The notes under the pieces were generated by a model. It saw only the letters and a program-made list of their open reading frames with translations. It was not told the origin of the DNA and ran no database searches. A program made the translations under genes and the position numbers. Positions 7,278 through 16,707 of a DNA stretch of 64,000 nt are shown one piece after another. The DNA is from Thiothrix litoralis (GTDB lineage Bacteria; Pseudomonadota; Gammaproteobacteria; Thiotrichales; Thiotrichaceae): positions 3,810,501 through 3,874,500 of the forward strand of contig NZ_CP072801.1 in the NCBI RefSeq assembly GCF_017901135.1. Direction: 5' to 3'. The stretch's first letter is position 1; every line of letters begins with the position of its first letter.

Positions 7278-8027
7278 GGAAGCATCCAACAGGTTGCTCT
7301 CACCGGGTTCCACCGGGTCAAACACATCACGGAAGCTGGCATAGCTGGCTCCCGTGAGTACCGGGATCAGCACCAGATAACCCAAGCCAAACACAAACGA
7401 TGCCAGTATTCCCAACAATAGCGTCATAATGCCAAACAGCGTTAAGGGCACGATATTGCGCAAGCAAGCCAGCAAACTCGCGGATACCGCTTCCAGCGGT
7501 GCTTGCCCTTCAAACACCACCAAGGGCGTGGCATAGAAAAAAGCCATCAAAAACACCGTTACCAGTCCCACTTGCAGCAGTAAACCCAAGGGGAAAGATT
7601 CTGCCATCTGCGCTAGTGTCACTATCACACTGGTTTCACTGCCCGGCAAATACAGGGCTTTGAATATTTCTCCACTCAAGGGATACAACACCACAAACAA
7701 TAACAATAAGCCTGCCACCATCATCGCCCCCAACAGCAGCAAGGGTTTGCTAAAACGCGGATCGTTGAAACCGAGCAAACCATCCTCAACCTGTGCCAAT
7801 GCCCCGGTCAGGGATTTGTGCGCCGTCACCAGCAAGCCAACCAATAACAAGGGGATAAACAAGGCGATCAGCGGAATGCCTACAAACGGCAACATGCCTA
7901 GCAACATCACCGCCAGCAGGAATGTAATAGAGAGTGCCAAGCACGTCCCCAAGCTGGTTTTGAATGCGTACCAGCCCGCACCCAGCCAGATGAATGCACG
8001 GCGAAAATCAACCAACTGTATTTTCAT
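7269..8027 (-). CDS. BPSS1780-type multi-pass membrane protein
   Basis: 252 residues with about six hydrophobic segments, including A-L-S-I-T-F-L-L-A-V-M-L-L-G-M-L near the N-terminus and a closing G-L-G-Y-L-V-L-I-P-V-L-T-G-A-S-Y-A-S-F-R-D. The last phrase, with hydrophobic segments ahead and a short polar tail, resembles the BPSS1780 family of uncharacterised inner-membrane proteins. No enzymatic motif is visible. It converges on tatC with a 9-base overlap and stands alone on its strand. Function unknown; a Tat link is not implied by the convergent layout. Confidence 0.7.
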   Translation of the reverse strand: MKIQLVDFRRAFIWLGAGWYAFKTSLGTCLALSITFLLAVMLLGMLPFVGIPLIALFIPLLLVGLLVTAHKSLTGALAQVEDGLLGFNDPRFSKPLLLLGAMMVAGLLLLFVVLYPLSGEIFKALYLPGSETSVIVTLAQMAESFPLGLLLQVGLVTVFLMAFFYATPLVVFEGQAPLEAVSASLLACLRNIVPLTLFGIMTLLLGILASFVFGLGYLVLIPVLTGASYASFRDVFDPVEPGESNLLDASSV

Positions 8028-8195
8028 GGGGTAGCCCTTTTCAGTAAAGTTATTGTTATTGCTATGATTAACCGATTACGTGATAGTTCATTTACTATCG
8101 TAAAAATATCTGAAAGTCAATTCCACAAGCAAAATTAACCGATTACCTGCTACAATGCGCGACTTCACGACGGACTGTATTAATGAGGGCAACCA
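8028..8195. promoter_or_regulatory. Intergenic region before gpmI with direct repeats and a palindrome
   Basis: Two exact copies of ATTAACCGATTAC lie at 8067-8079 and 8134-8146. Between them is an inverted repeat GATAGT-N6-ACTATC (8082-8099). A TACAAT hexamer (8151-8156) about 40 bases before gpmI could be a -10 box, though no good -35 is spaced from it. Paired sites around a palindrome suggest regulator binding between the divergent genes. No regulator can be named. Confidence 0.4.
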
Positions 8196-9767
8196 GTGAG
8201 ATCAAGACACCCAAACGTTCCACGCCGTAAAACCATTCTGGTCATTCTCGACGGCTTCGGGGTTAACCCGAGCAAACGTTTCAACGCGGTACATGAAGCC
8301 GATACACCCAATTTTGACCGCTATTTCGGGCAATATCCGCACACTACTTTGCAAGCCTCCGGGCGGGCAGTGGGTCTGCCGGACGGTCAAATGGGTAATT
8401 CCGAAGTCGGGCACATGACCATTGGCTGTGGCTCGGTCTTACGCCAGGATCTGGTGCGCATCGAAGACGCCATCGAAGACGGCAGTTTCTACAAAAACCA
8501 TTCCCTGTTGAATGCGCTAAGTAGTGCCAAAGCTGATAAGCGCCCCTTGCACCTGTTGGGTCTGGTTTCCGATGGTGGTGTCCACAGCCACATGACGCAC
8601 ATCATCGCCTTGCTGAAAGCCTGCATGGAACACGGTGTCAAACCTGTGCTGCACGTCATTACCGATGGTCGTGATACTGCCCCCAAAATCGCCAAGCAAT
8701 TCATTAAGCAAATCGAGAGCGTGATGGAAATGACGGGCGGCGAAATTGCTACCGTGACCGGGCGCTTTTACGCAATGGATCGTGATAACCGTTGGGAACG
8801 CACCCAACTGGCCTGGAATGCCATGGTGCGCGGTATGGGCACACCCGCCAGCAGTGCCTTGCAAGCCGTTGACGATGCTTACGCCGCCGGGGAAGCTGAC
8901 GAATTCATCAAGCCGCGCATTATGCCGAATGCCGAACTCATCCAGAGCAATGACACGGTATTGTTCTTCAACTTCCGCAATGACCGCCCGCGTCAGATGG
9001 CCAAAGCCTTGGCGGATGAAAACTTCAGTGATTTCAACCGGGGTGATTTCGAGTCAGTATCGCTCACCACCATGACCGAATATGACAAGCGCCTGCTGGC
9101 TCCGGTTATTTTCTCACCGGAACGCCCTGCCACCAATCTGGCGCAAACCATCAGCCTCGCTGGTTTGAAGCAACTGCATTGTGCGGAAACCGAAAAATAC
9201 GCCCACGTCACCTTCTTCTTCAATGGCGGGCGCGAACGCACTTACGCGGGTGAAGAGCGCATTGTGATCCCTTCCCCCCATGTGGAAACTTACGACGAAC
9301 AACCCGAAATGAGCGCCAAGGAAGTTGCCGATACCATTATCAACGCGATTGAACACAACAAATACTGCTTCATCGTGGTGAATTTCGCCAACGGCGACAT
9401 GGTAGGCCACACCGCCGTGCCGGGTGCGGTCATCAAAGCGGTAGAAGCACTCGACCGTGAGGTTGGGCGTGTGCTGGATAGCGCCGTTGCCCATGAGTAT
9501 TCCGTGATCCTGACGGCTGACCACGGCAACTGTGACGAATACATTGACCCCTTAAGCGGCGAACCCAATACCCAGCACACCGTTTACCCCGTTCCTTGCC
9601 TGATTATGGACAAATCCAACTGGCGCTTGTCCACCGAAGGCGGCTTAAGTAACCTCGCCCCCACCGTGCTGCAATTGATGGGCTTGCCCAAACCAGACGG
9701 AATGCGCGGTAAATCCCTGCTGCTGGAAGAACTCCCCAAAGGCCAGAGCGGCGGCGGAGCCTATTAA
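8196..9767 (+). CDS. gpmI: 2,3-bisphosphoglycerate-independent phosphoglycerate mutase
   Basis: 523 residues, normal for iPGM. It interconverts 3- and 2-phosphoglycerate in glycolysis and gluconeogenesis using two Mn ions and a phosphoserine. The metal site L-D-G-F-G near residue 20 and the catalytic serine in G-Q-M-G-N-S-E-V-G-H are visible, as are I-T-D-G-R-D-T and the C-terminal T-A-D-H-G-N and T-x-H-T segments. The start is GTG at 8196 with GAGG about 9 bases upstream. It begins a tight run with thiS (2-base gap), thiG, trmB and purU, all on the same strand. Confidence 0.97.
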   Translation: MRSRHPNVPRRKTILVILDGFGVNPSKRFNAVHEADTPNFDRYFGQYPHTTLQASGRAVGLPDGQMGNSEVGHMTIGCGSVLRQDLVRIEDAIEDGSFYKNHSLLNALSSAKADKRPLHLLGLVSDGGVHSHMTHIIALLKACMEHGVKPVLHVITDGRDTAPKIAKQFIKQIESVMEMTGGEIATVTGRFYAMDRDNRWERTQLAWNAMVRGMGTPASSALQAVDDAYAAGEADEFIKPRIMPNAELIQSNDTVLFFNFRNDRPRQMAKALADENFSDFNRGDFESVSLTTMTEYDKRLLAPVIFSPERPATNLAQTISLAGLKQLHCAETEKYAHVTFFFNGGRERTYAGEERIVIPSPHVETYDEQPEMSAKEVADTIINAIEHNKYCFIVVNFANGDMVGHTAVPGAVIKAVEALDREVGRVLDSAVAHEYSVILTADHGNCDEYIDPLSGEPNTQHTVYPVPCLIMDKSNWRLSTEGGLSNLAPTVLQLMGLPKPDGMRGKSLLLEELPKGQSGGGAY

Positions 9768-9769
9768 GC

Positions 9770-9970
9770 ATGGAAATACTCGTCAACGGAACCCCGCACC
9801 TCATCGCGGAAGGCACGACAGTGGCGCAATTGCTGGTCATTCTTGACTTGCAAGGCAAGCGTCTGGCTATGGAAGTCAATCAAGAACTGGTGCCGCGCAG
9901 CCAATTTGACAACGTTATCCTCCAGCCTCAGGATACGGTTGAAATCGTCCACGCCATCGGCGGCGGCTAA
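9770..9970 (+). CDS. thiS: Sulfur carrier protein ThiS
   Basis: 66 residues with a ubiquitin-like fold ending in the obligatory Gly-Gly (H-A-I-G-G-G). The C-terminus is adenylated and thiocarboxylated to carry sulfur for the thiazole of thiamine. The N-terminal M-E-I-L-V-N-G and the [10 protein letters not shown] segments are typical. It lies 17 bases before thiG, its partner. No TPP riboswitch is visible upstream because the gene starts 2 bases after gpmI, so it must share that transcript. Confidence 0.96.
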   Translation: MEILVNGTPHLIAEGTTVAQLLVILDLQGKRLAMEVNQELVPRSQFDNVILQPQDTVEIVHAIGGG

Positions 9971-9987
9971 ACAAGGAAGCACCCATT

Positions 9988-10770
9988 ATGCAAAATGACA
10001 CCCTCACCATTGCAGGCAAGGCATATTCTTCACGCCTGTTAGTCGGCACTGGCAAATACAAAGACCTAGCAGAAACCAAAGCCGCCACGGAAGCCAGTGG
10101 TGCGCAAATCATCACCGTTGCCATCCGCCGTACCAATATCGGCCAGAACAAGGATGAACCCAACCTGCTCGATGTCATCCCGCTCGACCAATACACCCTG
10201 CTGCCGAATACCGCAGGCTGTTACAACGTCGACGACGCCGTGCGCACCTGCCGCTTGGCACGCGAACTGCTCAACGGCCACAATCTGGTCAAGCTGGAAG
10301 TGCTCGGCGATGTCAAAACCCTCTACCCAGACACCATCCAGACCCTGAAAGCGGCTGAAATTCTGGTAAAAGACGGCTTCGACGTGATGGTTTACACCAG
10401 CGATGACCCGCTGATTGCCCGCCAACTCGAAGAAATCGGCTGTGTTGCCGTTATGCCGCTGGCCGCACCGATTGGTTCTGGCCTTGGCATCCGCAACCCG
10501 TACAATATCCTAGAAATCATTGAAAATGCCAAAGTGCCGATCATTGTCGATGCAGGTGTCGGCACTGCTTCCGACGCAGCGATTGCGATGGAAATGGGTT
10601 GCCACGGCGTGCTGATGAACACTGCGATTGCCGGTGCGAAAAACCCAGTGCTGATGGCTTCCGCGATGAAAAAGGCCATTGAAGCCGGGCGTGAAGCCTT
10701 CTTGGCAGGGCGGATGCCGCGTAAGCGTTACGCATCCGCGTCTTCCCCGCTGGAAGGTACGTTTTTCTAA
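9988..10770 (+). CDS. thiG: Thiazole synthase ThiG
   Basis: 260 residues. ThiG condenses 1-deoxy-D-xylulose 5-phosphate, dehydroglycine and the ThiS thiocarboxylate to make the thiazole phosphate of thiamine. The barrel shows [10 protein letters not shown], the Schiff-base lysine in L-V-K-L-E-V-L-G-D, and the phosphate-binding D-A-G-V-G segment. The start has AAGGAAG upstream. ThiH or ThiO, needed for dehydroglycine, is not in the window. Confidence 0.97.
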   Translation: MQNDTLTIAGKAYSSRLLVGTGKYKDLAETKAATEASGAQIITVAIRRTNIGQNKDEPNLLDVIPLDQYTLLPNTAGCYNVDDAVRTCRLARELLNGHNLVKLEVLGDVKTLYPDTIQTLKAAEILVKDGFDVMVYTSDDPLIARQLEEIGCVAVMPLAAPIGSGLGIRNPYNILEIIENAKVPIIVDAGVGTASDAAIAMEMGCHGVLMNTAIAGAKNPVLMASAMKKAIEAGREAFLAGRMPRKRYASASSPLEGTFF

Positions 10771-10785
10771 GCAACGGGCAGTATC

Positions 10786-11475
10786 ATGGAATCAGCAGAA
10801 CACCCACGTACCATTAAAAGTTTCGTCTTGCGCCAAGGTCGCCGCACCAAGGCGCAGGAAGAAGCCCTGACCAACCTATGGCCAGTCTTCGGGATTGAAA
10901 CCGCCGACACGCCACTGGATTTCCCCAGCCTGTTCGGGCGGATTGCCCCGGTGACGCTGGAAATCGGCTTTGGCAATGGTGATTCCCTCGCACAAATGGC
11001 ACGCGCCGCGCCGGAACGTGACTTCATCGGCATTGAAGTTCACACCCCCGGCGTCGGGCATTTGCTGAAACTGATCAGCGAACAAGGCTTGCAAAACCTG
11101 CGCCTGCTGAATTCGGATGCGGTCGAGATCCTGCAAAAGCGCATCCCGCTGAACTCATTGGAGCGGGTGCAACTGTTCTTCCCCGACCCTTGGCACAAAA
11201 GCAAGCACAATAAACGCCGCATCGTGCAAGCGCCCTTCGTCAGCCTGCTGGCCTCGCGGATGCAAACCGGCGGTGTATTCCACATGGCCACTGATTGGGA
11301 AAACTACGCCGTCCACATGGCTGAGGTCATGCAAACCAGCCCCGACTTTGTTAATCTTGCGCCGGAACCGCCTTACGCACCGCGCCCTGATACCCGCCCC
11401 CTGACTAAATTTGAGAATCGGGGCTTAAAACTGGGGCATGGCGTCTGGGATTTACTCTACAAGAAAATAACCTAA
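10786..11475 (+). CDS. trmB: tRNA (guanine-N7)-methyltransferase TrmB
   Basis: 229 residues. It makes m7G46 in tRNA using S-adenosylmethionine. The SAM motif L-E-I-G-F-G-N-G-D and the family motif [15 protein letters not shown] are intact. It follows thiG by 15 bases and precedes purU by 13. A segment around 11236-11275 ([13 protein letters not shown]) has a diverged copy at 23046-23088, part of a degraded trmB-purU duplicate. Confidence 0.97.
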   Translation: MESAEHPRTIKSFVLRQGRRTKAQEEALTNLWPVFGIETADTPLDFPSLFGRIAPVTLEIGFGNGDSLAQMARAAPERDFIGIEVHTPGVGHLLKLISEQGLQNLRLLNSDAVEILQKRIPLNSLERVQLFFPDPWHKSKHNKRRIVQAPFVSLLASRMQTGGVFHMATDWENYAVHMAEVMQTSPDFVNLAPEPPYAPRPDTRPLTKFENRGLKLGHGVWDLLYKKIT

Positions 11476-11488
11476 CGGCATCAAGACC

Positions 11489-12349
11489 ATGACAGCAGAA
11501 ACCTATATCCTCACCGTCACTTGCCCGGCGAAAACCGGCATTGTCGCCGCCATCACCGGCTTTCTGGCGGAATCGCAGTGCTACATCACCGAAATGTCGC
11601 AATACGATGATGAAATGACCCAACGGTTTTTCTGCCGCATCATGTTCCGCCCCGCTGCGGCGTTATCGCCTGAAATCGACGCACTGCGCCAGCAATTTAC
11701 AGCGATTGCCAGCAACTTCGCGATGGAATGGCACATTACCAACGCCACCCGTGCGACTCGCGTCATCCTGATGGTATCCAAAGCCGACCACTGTCTGGTG
11801 GACTTGCTGTACCGCAAAAACAAGGGCGACCTGAACATGAACGTGGTCTGCGTGGTCTCCAACCACATGGAGTTGCGCTCGCTGGTAGAACGTGAAGGCA
11901 TCCGCTTCATCTGCCTGCCCGTCGACAAAACCAACAAAGCCGAACAGGAAGCCCGCATGTTGGAAATCGTCGCCGACACCCAAGCCGAATTGGTCGTGCT
12001 GGCGCGTTACATGCAAATCCTGTCCGACGACACCTGTCGCAAACTCACCGGCAAATGCATCAATATCCACCACTCCTTCCTGCCTGGCTTCAAGGGCGCA
12101 CGCCCTTACCACCAAGCCTATGATCGAGGCGTGAAACTGATCGGTGCAACCGCGCATTACGTAACCTCCGACCTTGACGAAGGCCCCATCATTGAACAAT
12201 CCGTCGAGCGCGTCGACCACAGCTACCAGCCGGAAGCCCTCGCCGCCCTCGGTCGCGATCTGGAAAACAGCGCCCTCGCCAAAGCCGTGCGCTTGCACAT
12301 CGAACGCCGCGTGTTCATGGATGGCAATAAAACCGTGGTATTCAAATAA
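11489..12349 (+). CDS. purU: Formyltetrahydrofolate deformylase PurU
   Basis: 286 residues. It hydrolyses 10-formyl-THF to formate and THF, balancing one-carbon pools. An N-terminal ACT domain (about 5-85, starting I-L-T-V-T-C-P-A-K-T-G-I-V) is followed by a formyltransferase-fold domain with H-H-S-F-L-P-G-F-K-G-A and S-D-L-D-E-G-P-I-I. The last 24 residues are duplicated with about 94% base identity at 23119-23190. It ends 10 bases before the convergent cysJ. Confidence 0.96.
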   Translation: MTAETYILTVTCPAKTGIVAAITGFLAESQCYITEMSQYDDEMTQRFFCRIMFRPAAALSPEIDALRQQFTAIASNFAMEWHITNATRATRVILMVSKADHCLVDLLYRKNKGDLNMNVVCVVSNHMELRSLVEREGIRFICLPVDKTNKAEQEARMLEIVADTQAELVVLARYMQILSDDTCRKLTGKCINIHHSFLPGFKGARPYHQAYDRGVKLIGATAHYVTSDLDEGPIIEQSVERVDHSYQPEALAALGRDLENSALAKAVRLHIERRVFMDGNKTVVFK

Positions 12350-12359
12350 GCCCTAACGC

Positions 12360-14123
12360 TTAATAAATATCCCGCTGGTAACGTCGCTCGCCTATCCATT
12401 GTTCCAGCAAGGCAGCGGCGGCACTGGCAGTCAGCCCACCCTGCTCTGCCACAATGTCGAGCAAAGCTTGATGTACATCCTTCGCCATGCCGTGCATATC
12501 ACCACACACGTACACGTGCGCCCCGGCTTGCAACCACTGATACACCTCACGCGCTGCTTCGCGTAGCCGATGTTGCACATACTGCTTTTCCGCCTGATCC
12601 CGCGAAAACGCGACGCTCAGGCGTTCCAGCGTGCCATTGGCCAGCAATTGCTGCCATTCGGTTTGGTACAGAAAATCACTGCGGAAACGTTGCTCCCCAA
12701 AAAACAACCACGTTTTGCCACGCAGCCCCTGCACCTCACGTTCCAGCAAGAAACTGCGGAAAGGTGCCACACCTGTACCCGCCCCAATCATGATCAGCGG
12801 TGTCTCCGAGTCCGTCGGTAACTTGAAATGCGGATTCGCCAACCAATGCACTGCCACCGCATCACCACTTTGCAAGCCCGCTAACGCATTGGATGCGGTT
12901 CCCCAATGGGTACGTCCCTGAAAATCGTAGCGTACCCGCTTGACCAGCAAATGCACCTCATCCGGGTGCGCGACAGGGCTGGAAGCAATCGAATATTGGC
13001 GTGCCTGCAAGGGGCGCAGCACATCCACCAGCGCTTGCGCCGCCAGCTTGCCGGGAAATTCGTGCAGCAAATCCGCCCAATCAGCCGCTGCCAGCCACGC
13101 TTGCAAGGCCGTTTTATCCTCTGCCGCCGCTTGTAATGCCGAGTGGGCAATCAACTTGGCATAGGCTTGCACTTGCCGCCGAGTCAGGTGGGAAAGTTCG
13201 TAATGCCCACGCAAAGCCTCTTGCAGCGTCCTTGTTTCGCCCCGCACCAGCACCGCATCACCGCCGTGCAAACCGCTGAGAGCCAAGACCTTCTCCACCA
13301 AATCCGGGGGGTTCGGCACGCTGACCGCCAGAATATCGCCGGGTTGGTAGTGGATACCAGAACCTTCCAGCGACAATTCCAGATGCAACACCTCTTTGGC
13401 GGAATCATCATCGGTTAACACCACCCGCCCCAGCACTTCAGCCTGAAACGGGTGTTCCGCCGTGTACGCTGGCGCAGACACAGGCGCAATCGCGGCTGCC
13501 AACGGGTTACGGGCAAAGTGAATGCTGTTATCGGCAGCAGCAGTGGGGGTTTTCTCCAGCACGGCCTGCTGCCACGTACTGGCTGTGGTGCTGAAATCCA
13601 CATCGCAATCCACCCGCTCCAGTAAACGGGTTGCACCCAGTTCCGCCAGACGCTGATCCAATAACAGGCCGGTCTGGCAAAAATCCTCATAACTGCTGTC
13701 ACCCAAGGCCAGCACGGCGTATTCCAACTTTTCCAAGCGTGGTGCACGCTCACTGTGCAGAAACTGGAAAAACGCACGGGCATCATCCGGCGGTTCACCA
13801 TTGCCGTGGGTACTGATCACCAGAATCAGACGCTGTTCCTGCTTGAGTTGCTGTGGGCGATAGGTTTTCACATCGTACAACGCCACCTCAGCAGTCTGGG
13901 CTTGCAAGCGGGCATACAACTGCTCGGCAACCCGCTTGCCGTTCCCCGTCTGACTACCGTAAAGGATGGTGGTTTTCAGGGTATGGGCGGCAATAGCAGG
14001 GGTCGGCAATGCCTGCTGGGTCGTTAAACCGGAGAGGTAACCGCTGACCCAAGCCAGTTGCGTGGGTGTGAGATCACGGACAGCACCGGATACTTGCTGG
14101 AATTGTTGTGGGCTTAGCAGCAT
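12360..14123 (-). CDS. cysJ: Sulfite reductase (NADPH) flavoprotein alpha subunit
   Basis: 587 residues. CysJ passes electrons from NADPH through FAD and FMN to the CysI hemoprotein, which reduces sulfite to sulfide. A flavodoxin domain (about 50-190; [24 protein letters not shown]) is followed by the FAD-binding R-Q-Y-S-I-A-S-S and the NADPH-binding [12 protein letters not shown] and Y-V-C-G-D. The ATG at 14123 is chosen because GGAG precedes it by about 8 bases; a longer open frame would translate the promoter. It is separated from cysHI by hipBA, so it has its own promoter. Confidence 0.95.
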   Translation of the reverse strand: MLLSPQQFQQVSGAVRDLTPTQLAWVSGYLSGLTTQQALPTPAIAAHTLKTTILYGSQTGNGKRVAEQLYARLQAQTAEVALYDVKTYRPQQLKQEQRLILVISTHGNGEPPDDARAFFQFLHSERAPRLEKLEYAVLALGDSSYEDFCQTGLLLDQRLAELGATRLLERVDCDVDFSTTASTWQQAVLEKTPTAAADNSIHFARNPLAAAIAPVSAPAYTAEHPFQAEVLGRVVLTDDDSAKEVLHLELSLEGSGIHYQPGDILAVSVPNPPDLVEKVLALSGLHGGDAVLVRGETRTLQEALRGHYELSHLTRRQVQAYAKLIAHSALQAAAEDKTALQAWLAAADWADLLHEFPGKLAAQALVDVLRPLQARQYSIASSPVAHPDEVHLLVKRVRYDFQGRTHWGTASNALAGLQSGDAVAVHWLANPHFKLPTDSETPLIMIGAGTGVAPFRSFLLEREVQGLRGKTWLFFGEQRFRSDFLYQTEWQQLLANGTLERLSVAFSRDQAEKQYVQHRLREAAREVYQWLQAGAHVYVCGDMHGMAKDVHQALLDIVAEQGGLTASAAAALLEQWIGERRYQRDIY

Positions 14124-14155
14124 GTGTGCCACTCCTTCAAAAGTGATGAATGCCG

Positions 14156-14213
14156 CCGAGTATCCATGAACCGTTAGAGCGAAAAAAGTGATATTATCTG
14201 ATATGAATATCTT
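14156..14213 (-). promoter_or_regulatory. Shared cys promoter motif upstream of cysJ
   Basis: Read on the minus strand it runs AAGATATTCATATC, then an A/T-rich stretch, ATATCACTTTTTTCGC, T-C-T-A-A-C-G and GGATACT (plus-strand positions 14159-14165 for the last). The same order, spacing and most bases occur before cysH and cysD. GATACT could be the -10, with only a T-tract at the -35 position, as in activator-dependent promoters. CysB is the obvious candidate regulator, but the motif is not a known CysB consensus. Confidence 0.65.
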
Positions 14214-14221
14214 AAAAAGAG

Positions 14222-15463
14222 CTAATAAGGCCAATCAAAACAAAACGGATTAAACACTGCCCGTTGCCACAAACGATTACGCTCCACCTCTCCCATACCT
14301 GCTGCATCACAGGTTTCCTTCCAGTTTTGTTGGATGGTAGTAACCTGTTGGTCAATTTTTTCTTGCGCGGCTGCTGTTGTCAGTTGGAACACAGGACAAA
14401 CAGACAAAACATTTGCTAGCGTTGAAAAGTTACCCTGAACACCACCGATTTGCATGGCTTGGGTCGCTTCACGCCCTGAACGCAGTTGTGGACAAAGGTC
14501 GTAGACAGGGGTGAGTTGCAAGGTTTTCCCATCCCAGAAAGCGGAATGGTTACGGGCATGATCATCCGTATTACCGATCAAAACGTTGAACACCAGGCGT
14601 TGAAAGAGCTCATGTAAGGTTGCCGTGGCGTCTGCAAATTGCTGGCGGATTAAGTCAGCAAAATCATGATAACTTGCATAGCGTGCTTCCATTTCATTCA
14701 GCCCTAACAGGCTCAGACCGCTCAACAAAAGACGGCGATAGGTCTGGCTGGCCTGGTGAATACGATCGAACCGCTCCACCAATAGCACATCCTTACCCAT
14801 GACTGAAACCAATTGTGTATCAGCCACGCTTAACCCTACCTGCTTCGCCAGTTGCATAGCGACGTATTCAGCTTTCACGATGTCATAGTAATCCGTCGAA
14901 GTGCTGAACTTGGCAATGTAACTGTGCATTTCCGTCCTGATCAGTGCCTTGGGGCGTGCTCCGCCGACGCTGGTACCGTGACGTAGAGCAATATCCAGTT
15001 CAGGCGGTAATGGCTTACCCTTTTCGATCAGGTCTGCTGCCAATAGCAACTCCTGTAAATCAGCCTGTTGCGTCTGCCTCGGTTGGTAAACAGTGCCACT
15101 GTGCTGAAAATCCAACGCCCCGATTCGGTCGCTGCCAGACAATAACAAATAATCGAGCTCATCCGGGGTGAAACCCGTGTACTGATAACTGACAACCCGC
15201 CGCCCCCACGCATCCGGGGAGGCATCCCGTAGACAGGAATGGATGTTGTTCAGCCCCTCAGGTTGAAAAGTACCGCTGCGCAACGGTAGCTCAAACGCTG
15301 ATAGCGCCATCGCATCTTCGCGTTCACGGTAGCTACGCCCATAGGTAAAGTGATGCAAGTTCCCCTGTTTGACAATACGTCCAGCAACGACGGGTTCAGC
15401 TTGTTGGGGTAGCCAAACCCAAACATAGGCATTATCAGCAGATTGTGACTTAGAAATCATCAT
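14222..15463 (-). CDS. hipA: HipA-family Ser/Thr kinase toxin
   Basis: About 413 residues, close to the 440 of E. coli HipA. The family phosphorylates an aminoacyl-tRNA synthetase or related target and causes growth arrest. I see R-I-G-A-L-D-F near 85, the autophosphorylation/P-loop stretch [16 protein letters not shown], the catalytic [15 protein letters not shown] and the metal-binding Y-D-L-C-P. Two adjacent ATGs (15463 and 15460) overlap the end of hipB by up to 14 bases, indicating coupling. The pair sits between the cysJ and cysH promoters, suggesting insertion into a former cysJ-cysHI divergent or contiguous region. Confidence 0.9.
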   Translation of the reverse strand: MMISKSQSADNAYVWVWLPQQAEPVVAGRIVKQGNLHHFTYGRSYREREDAMALSAFELPLRSGTFQPEGLNNIHSCLRDASPDAWGRRVVSYQYTGFTPDELDYLLLSGSDRIGALDFQHSGTVYQPRQTQQADLQELLLAADLIEKGKPLPPELDIALRHGTSVGGARPKALIRTEMHSYIAKFSTSTDYYDIVKAEYVAMQLAKQVGLSVADTQLVSVMGKDVLLVERFDRIHQASQTYRRLLLSGLSLLGLNEMEARYASYHDFADLIRQQFADATATLHELFQRLVFNVLIGNTDDHARNHSAFWDGKTLQLTPVYDLCPQLRSGREATQAMQIGGVQGNFSTLANVLSVCPVFQLTTAAAQEKIDQQVTTIQQNWKETCDAAGMGEVERNRLWQRAVFNPFCFDWPY

Positions 15464-15782
15464 CCAGCTCCACTTGCGGCACACGGGCGCGTTCTGGTAA
15501 CAAACTGGTTAGCCCTGCAACCGTGGTGGATAAACGTTGCAAGTCACGACTGCTTTCCGCCAATAACGGAATACCCACAATAGCAGCCGCTTCAAATACC
15601 GTGCCGATAGCAACTTTGGCATCCCCTTTTTCGATAGCACTGATGGTCTGACGGCTCACGCCTAAACGTTCTGCCAAGTCTTGTTGCGGCATTTTACGTT
15701 CCAGCCGCGCCGCACGGATCATACCCGCAAAGACTTGCAGCACCGTTTGGGTACGGGTAGATAGACTGAGTAATTTTGCCAT
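15450..15782 (-). CDS. hipB: HipB-like helix-turn-helix antitoxin
   Basis: About 110 residues. A HTH_3 domain is clear: I-R-A-A-R-L-E-R-K-M-P-Q-Q-D-L-A-E-R-L-G-V-S followed by T-I-S-A-I-E-K-G. HipB proteins bind HipA and repress their own operon. The C-terminal tail is acidic (E-L-D-D-D-F), as in HipB proteins whose flexible tail is a degradation signal. I use the ATG at 15782 rather than a TTG 15 bases upstream, which has no ribosome-binding site; the site before the ATG is also weak. Confidence 0.85.
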   Translation of the reverse strand: MAKLLSLSTRTQTVLQVFAGMIRAARLERKMPQQDLAERLGVSRQTISAIEKGDAKVAIGTVFEAAAIVGIPLLAESSRDLQRLSTTVAGLTSLLPERARVPQVELDDDF

Positions 15783-15884
15783 ATATAACAGACTCAAACT
15801 GACTTAATGTTAATTATAGCAATCATTATGCGCAAGATGGAATCTTTTCACTTTCAATACCCCCTTTTAAACAAATCCATTTTC

Positions 15885-15942
15885 AAGATATTCATATCGA
15901 ATTATATCGTTTTTTTCGCTTTAACGTTTCAGGGATACTGCG
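15885..15942 (+). promoter_or_regulatory. Shared cys promoter motif upstream of cysH
   Basis: AAGATATTCATATC at 15885-15898, then ATTATATCG, a T7 tract, CGCTTTAACG and GGATACT at 15933-15939, about 34 bases before the cysH ATG. Compared with the cysJ copy only a handful of bases differ over about 55 positions. The hexamer 17 bases upstream of GATACT is TTTTTT, a poor -35, which points to activation by a bound regulator. Confidence 0.7.
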
Positions 15943-15972
15943 CCTCATCCACTTTCCATGAGGCACAAGACC

Positions 15973-16707
15973 ATGACATTAACAACCGCACCGCTGCAAA
16001 CCTTGCACGCCGATTTCCACGACCTGACGCTGGATGAAGCCCTGCTTGCCCTGCGCCAACGCTTCGACGGACGCATTGCTTTTTCCACCAGTCTGGGGCT
16101 GGAAGATCAGGTGATTACTGATGCCATCTTCCGTAACGATCTCGACATCGAGGTATTCACGCTGGATACCGGGCGCAATTTCAAAGAAACCTACGACACA
16201 CTTGACGCAACCCGCACAAAATACGGCAAGCCGATCAAAGTGTTTTACCCGCAAACCGCCGCGATTGAGCATTACGTCACCCTCAAAGGCATCAACGCGC
16301 TTTACGAATCGGTCGGCAATCGCAAAGAATGCTGCACCATCCGCAAAATTGAACCGCTCAACCGCGCACTCACCGGTGCACAGGTATGGATCACGGGGTT
16401 ACGGGCAACACAATCCAGTTTCCGTGCTGACATGGGTTTGTTTGAGCGCGATGAACAACGCGATCTGGTGAAATTCAACCCGCTGCTGAATACGACCACC
16501 GCGCAATTGTGGGGCTATATCCGCCAATACGACATCCCTTACAACAAGCTGCATGATGAGCTTTTCCCCAGTATTGGCTGCGCCCCCTGCACCCGCGCCG
16601 TGGCAATCGGCGAAGATGAACGCGCCGGGCGCTGGTGGTGGGAATCCCACAATCAGGAATGCGGCCTGCACGATGGCACACGCAACCCCTTGAAAAAGGC
16701 AGCCTAA
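15973..16707 (+). CDS. cysH: Assimilatory APS reductase (4Fe-4S phosphoadenylylsulfate reductase family)
   Basis: 244 residues. The PP-loop-like S-T-S-L-G-L-E-D near 38 binds the nucleotide. Cys120-Cys121 (K-E-C-C) with C203 and C206 (G-C-A-P-C) are the four ligands of a 4Fe-4S cluster, and C230 in E-C-G-L-H is the catalytic cysteine. The cluster cysteines mark the APS-using type rather than the E. coli PAPS type, which fits the absence of a cysC gene or a CysC domain on CysN here. The ATG at 15973 has GAGG about 9 bases upstream. The stop overlaps the cysI start as TAATG. Confidence 0.94.
   Translation: MTLTTAPLQTLHADFHDLTLDEALLALRQRFDGRIAFSTSLGLEDQVITDAIFRNDLDIEVFTLDTGRNFKETYDTLDATRTKYGKPIKVFYPQTAAIEHYVTLKGINALYESVGNRKECCTIRKIEPLNRALTGAQVWITGLRATQSSFRADMGLFERDEQRDLVKFNPLLNTTTAQLWGYIRQYDIPYNKLHDELFPSIGCAPCTRAVAIGEDERAGRWWWESHNQECGLHDGTRNPLKKAA

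Noticed and set aside
8196-10770. Expected TPP riboswitch for the thiSG genes
   Set aside because: There is no space for one: thiS starts 2 bases after gpmI and the gpmI leader lacks the TPP-fold conserved segments.
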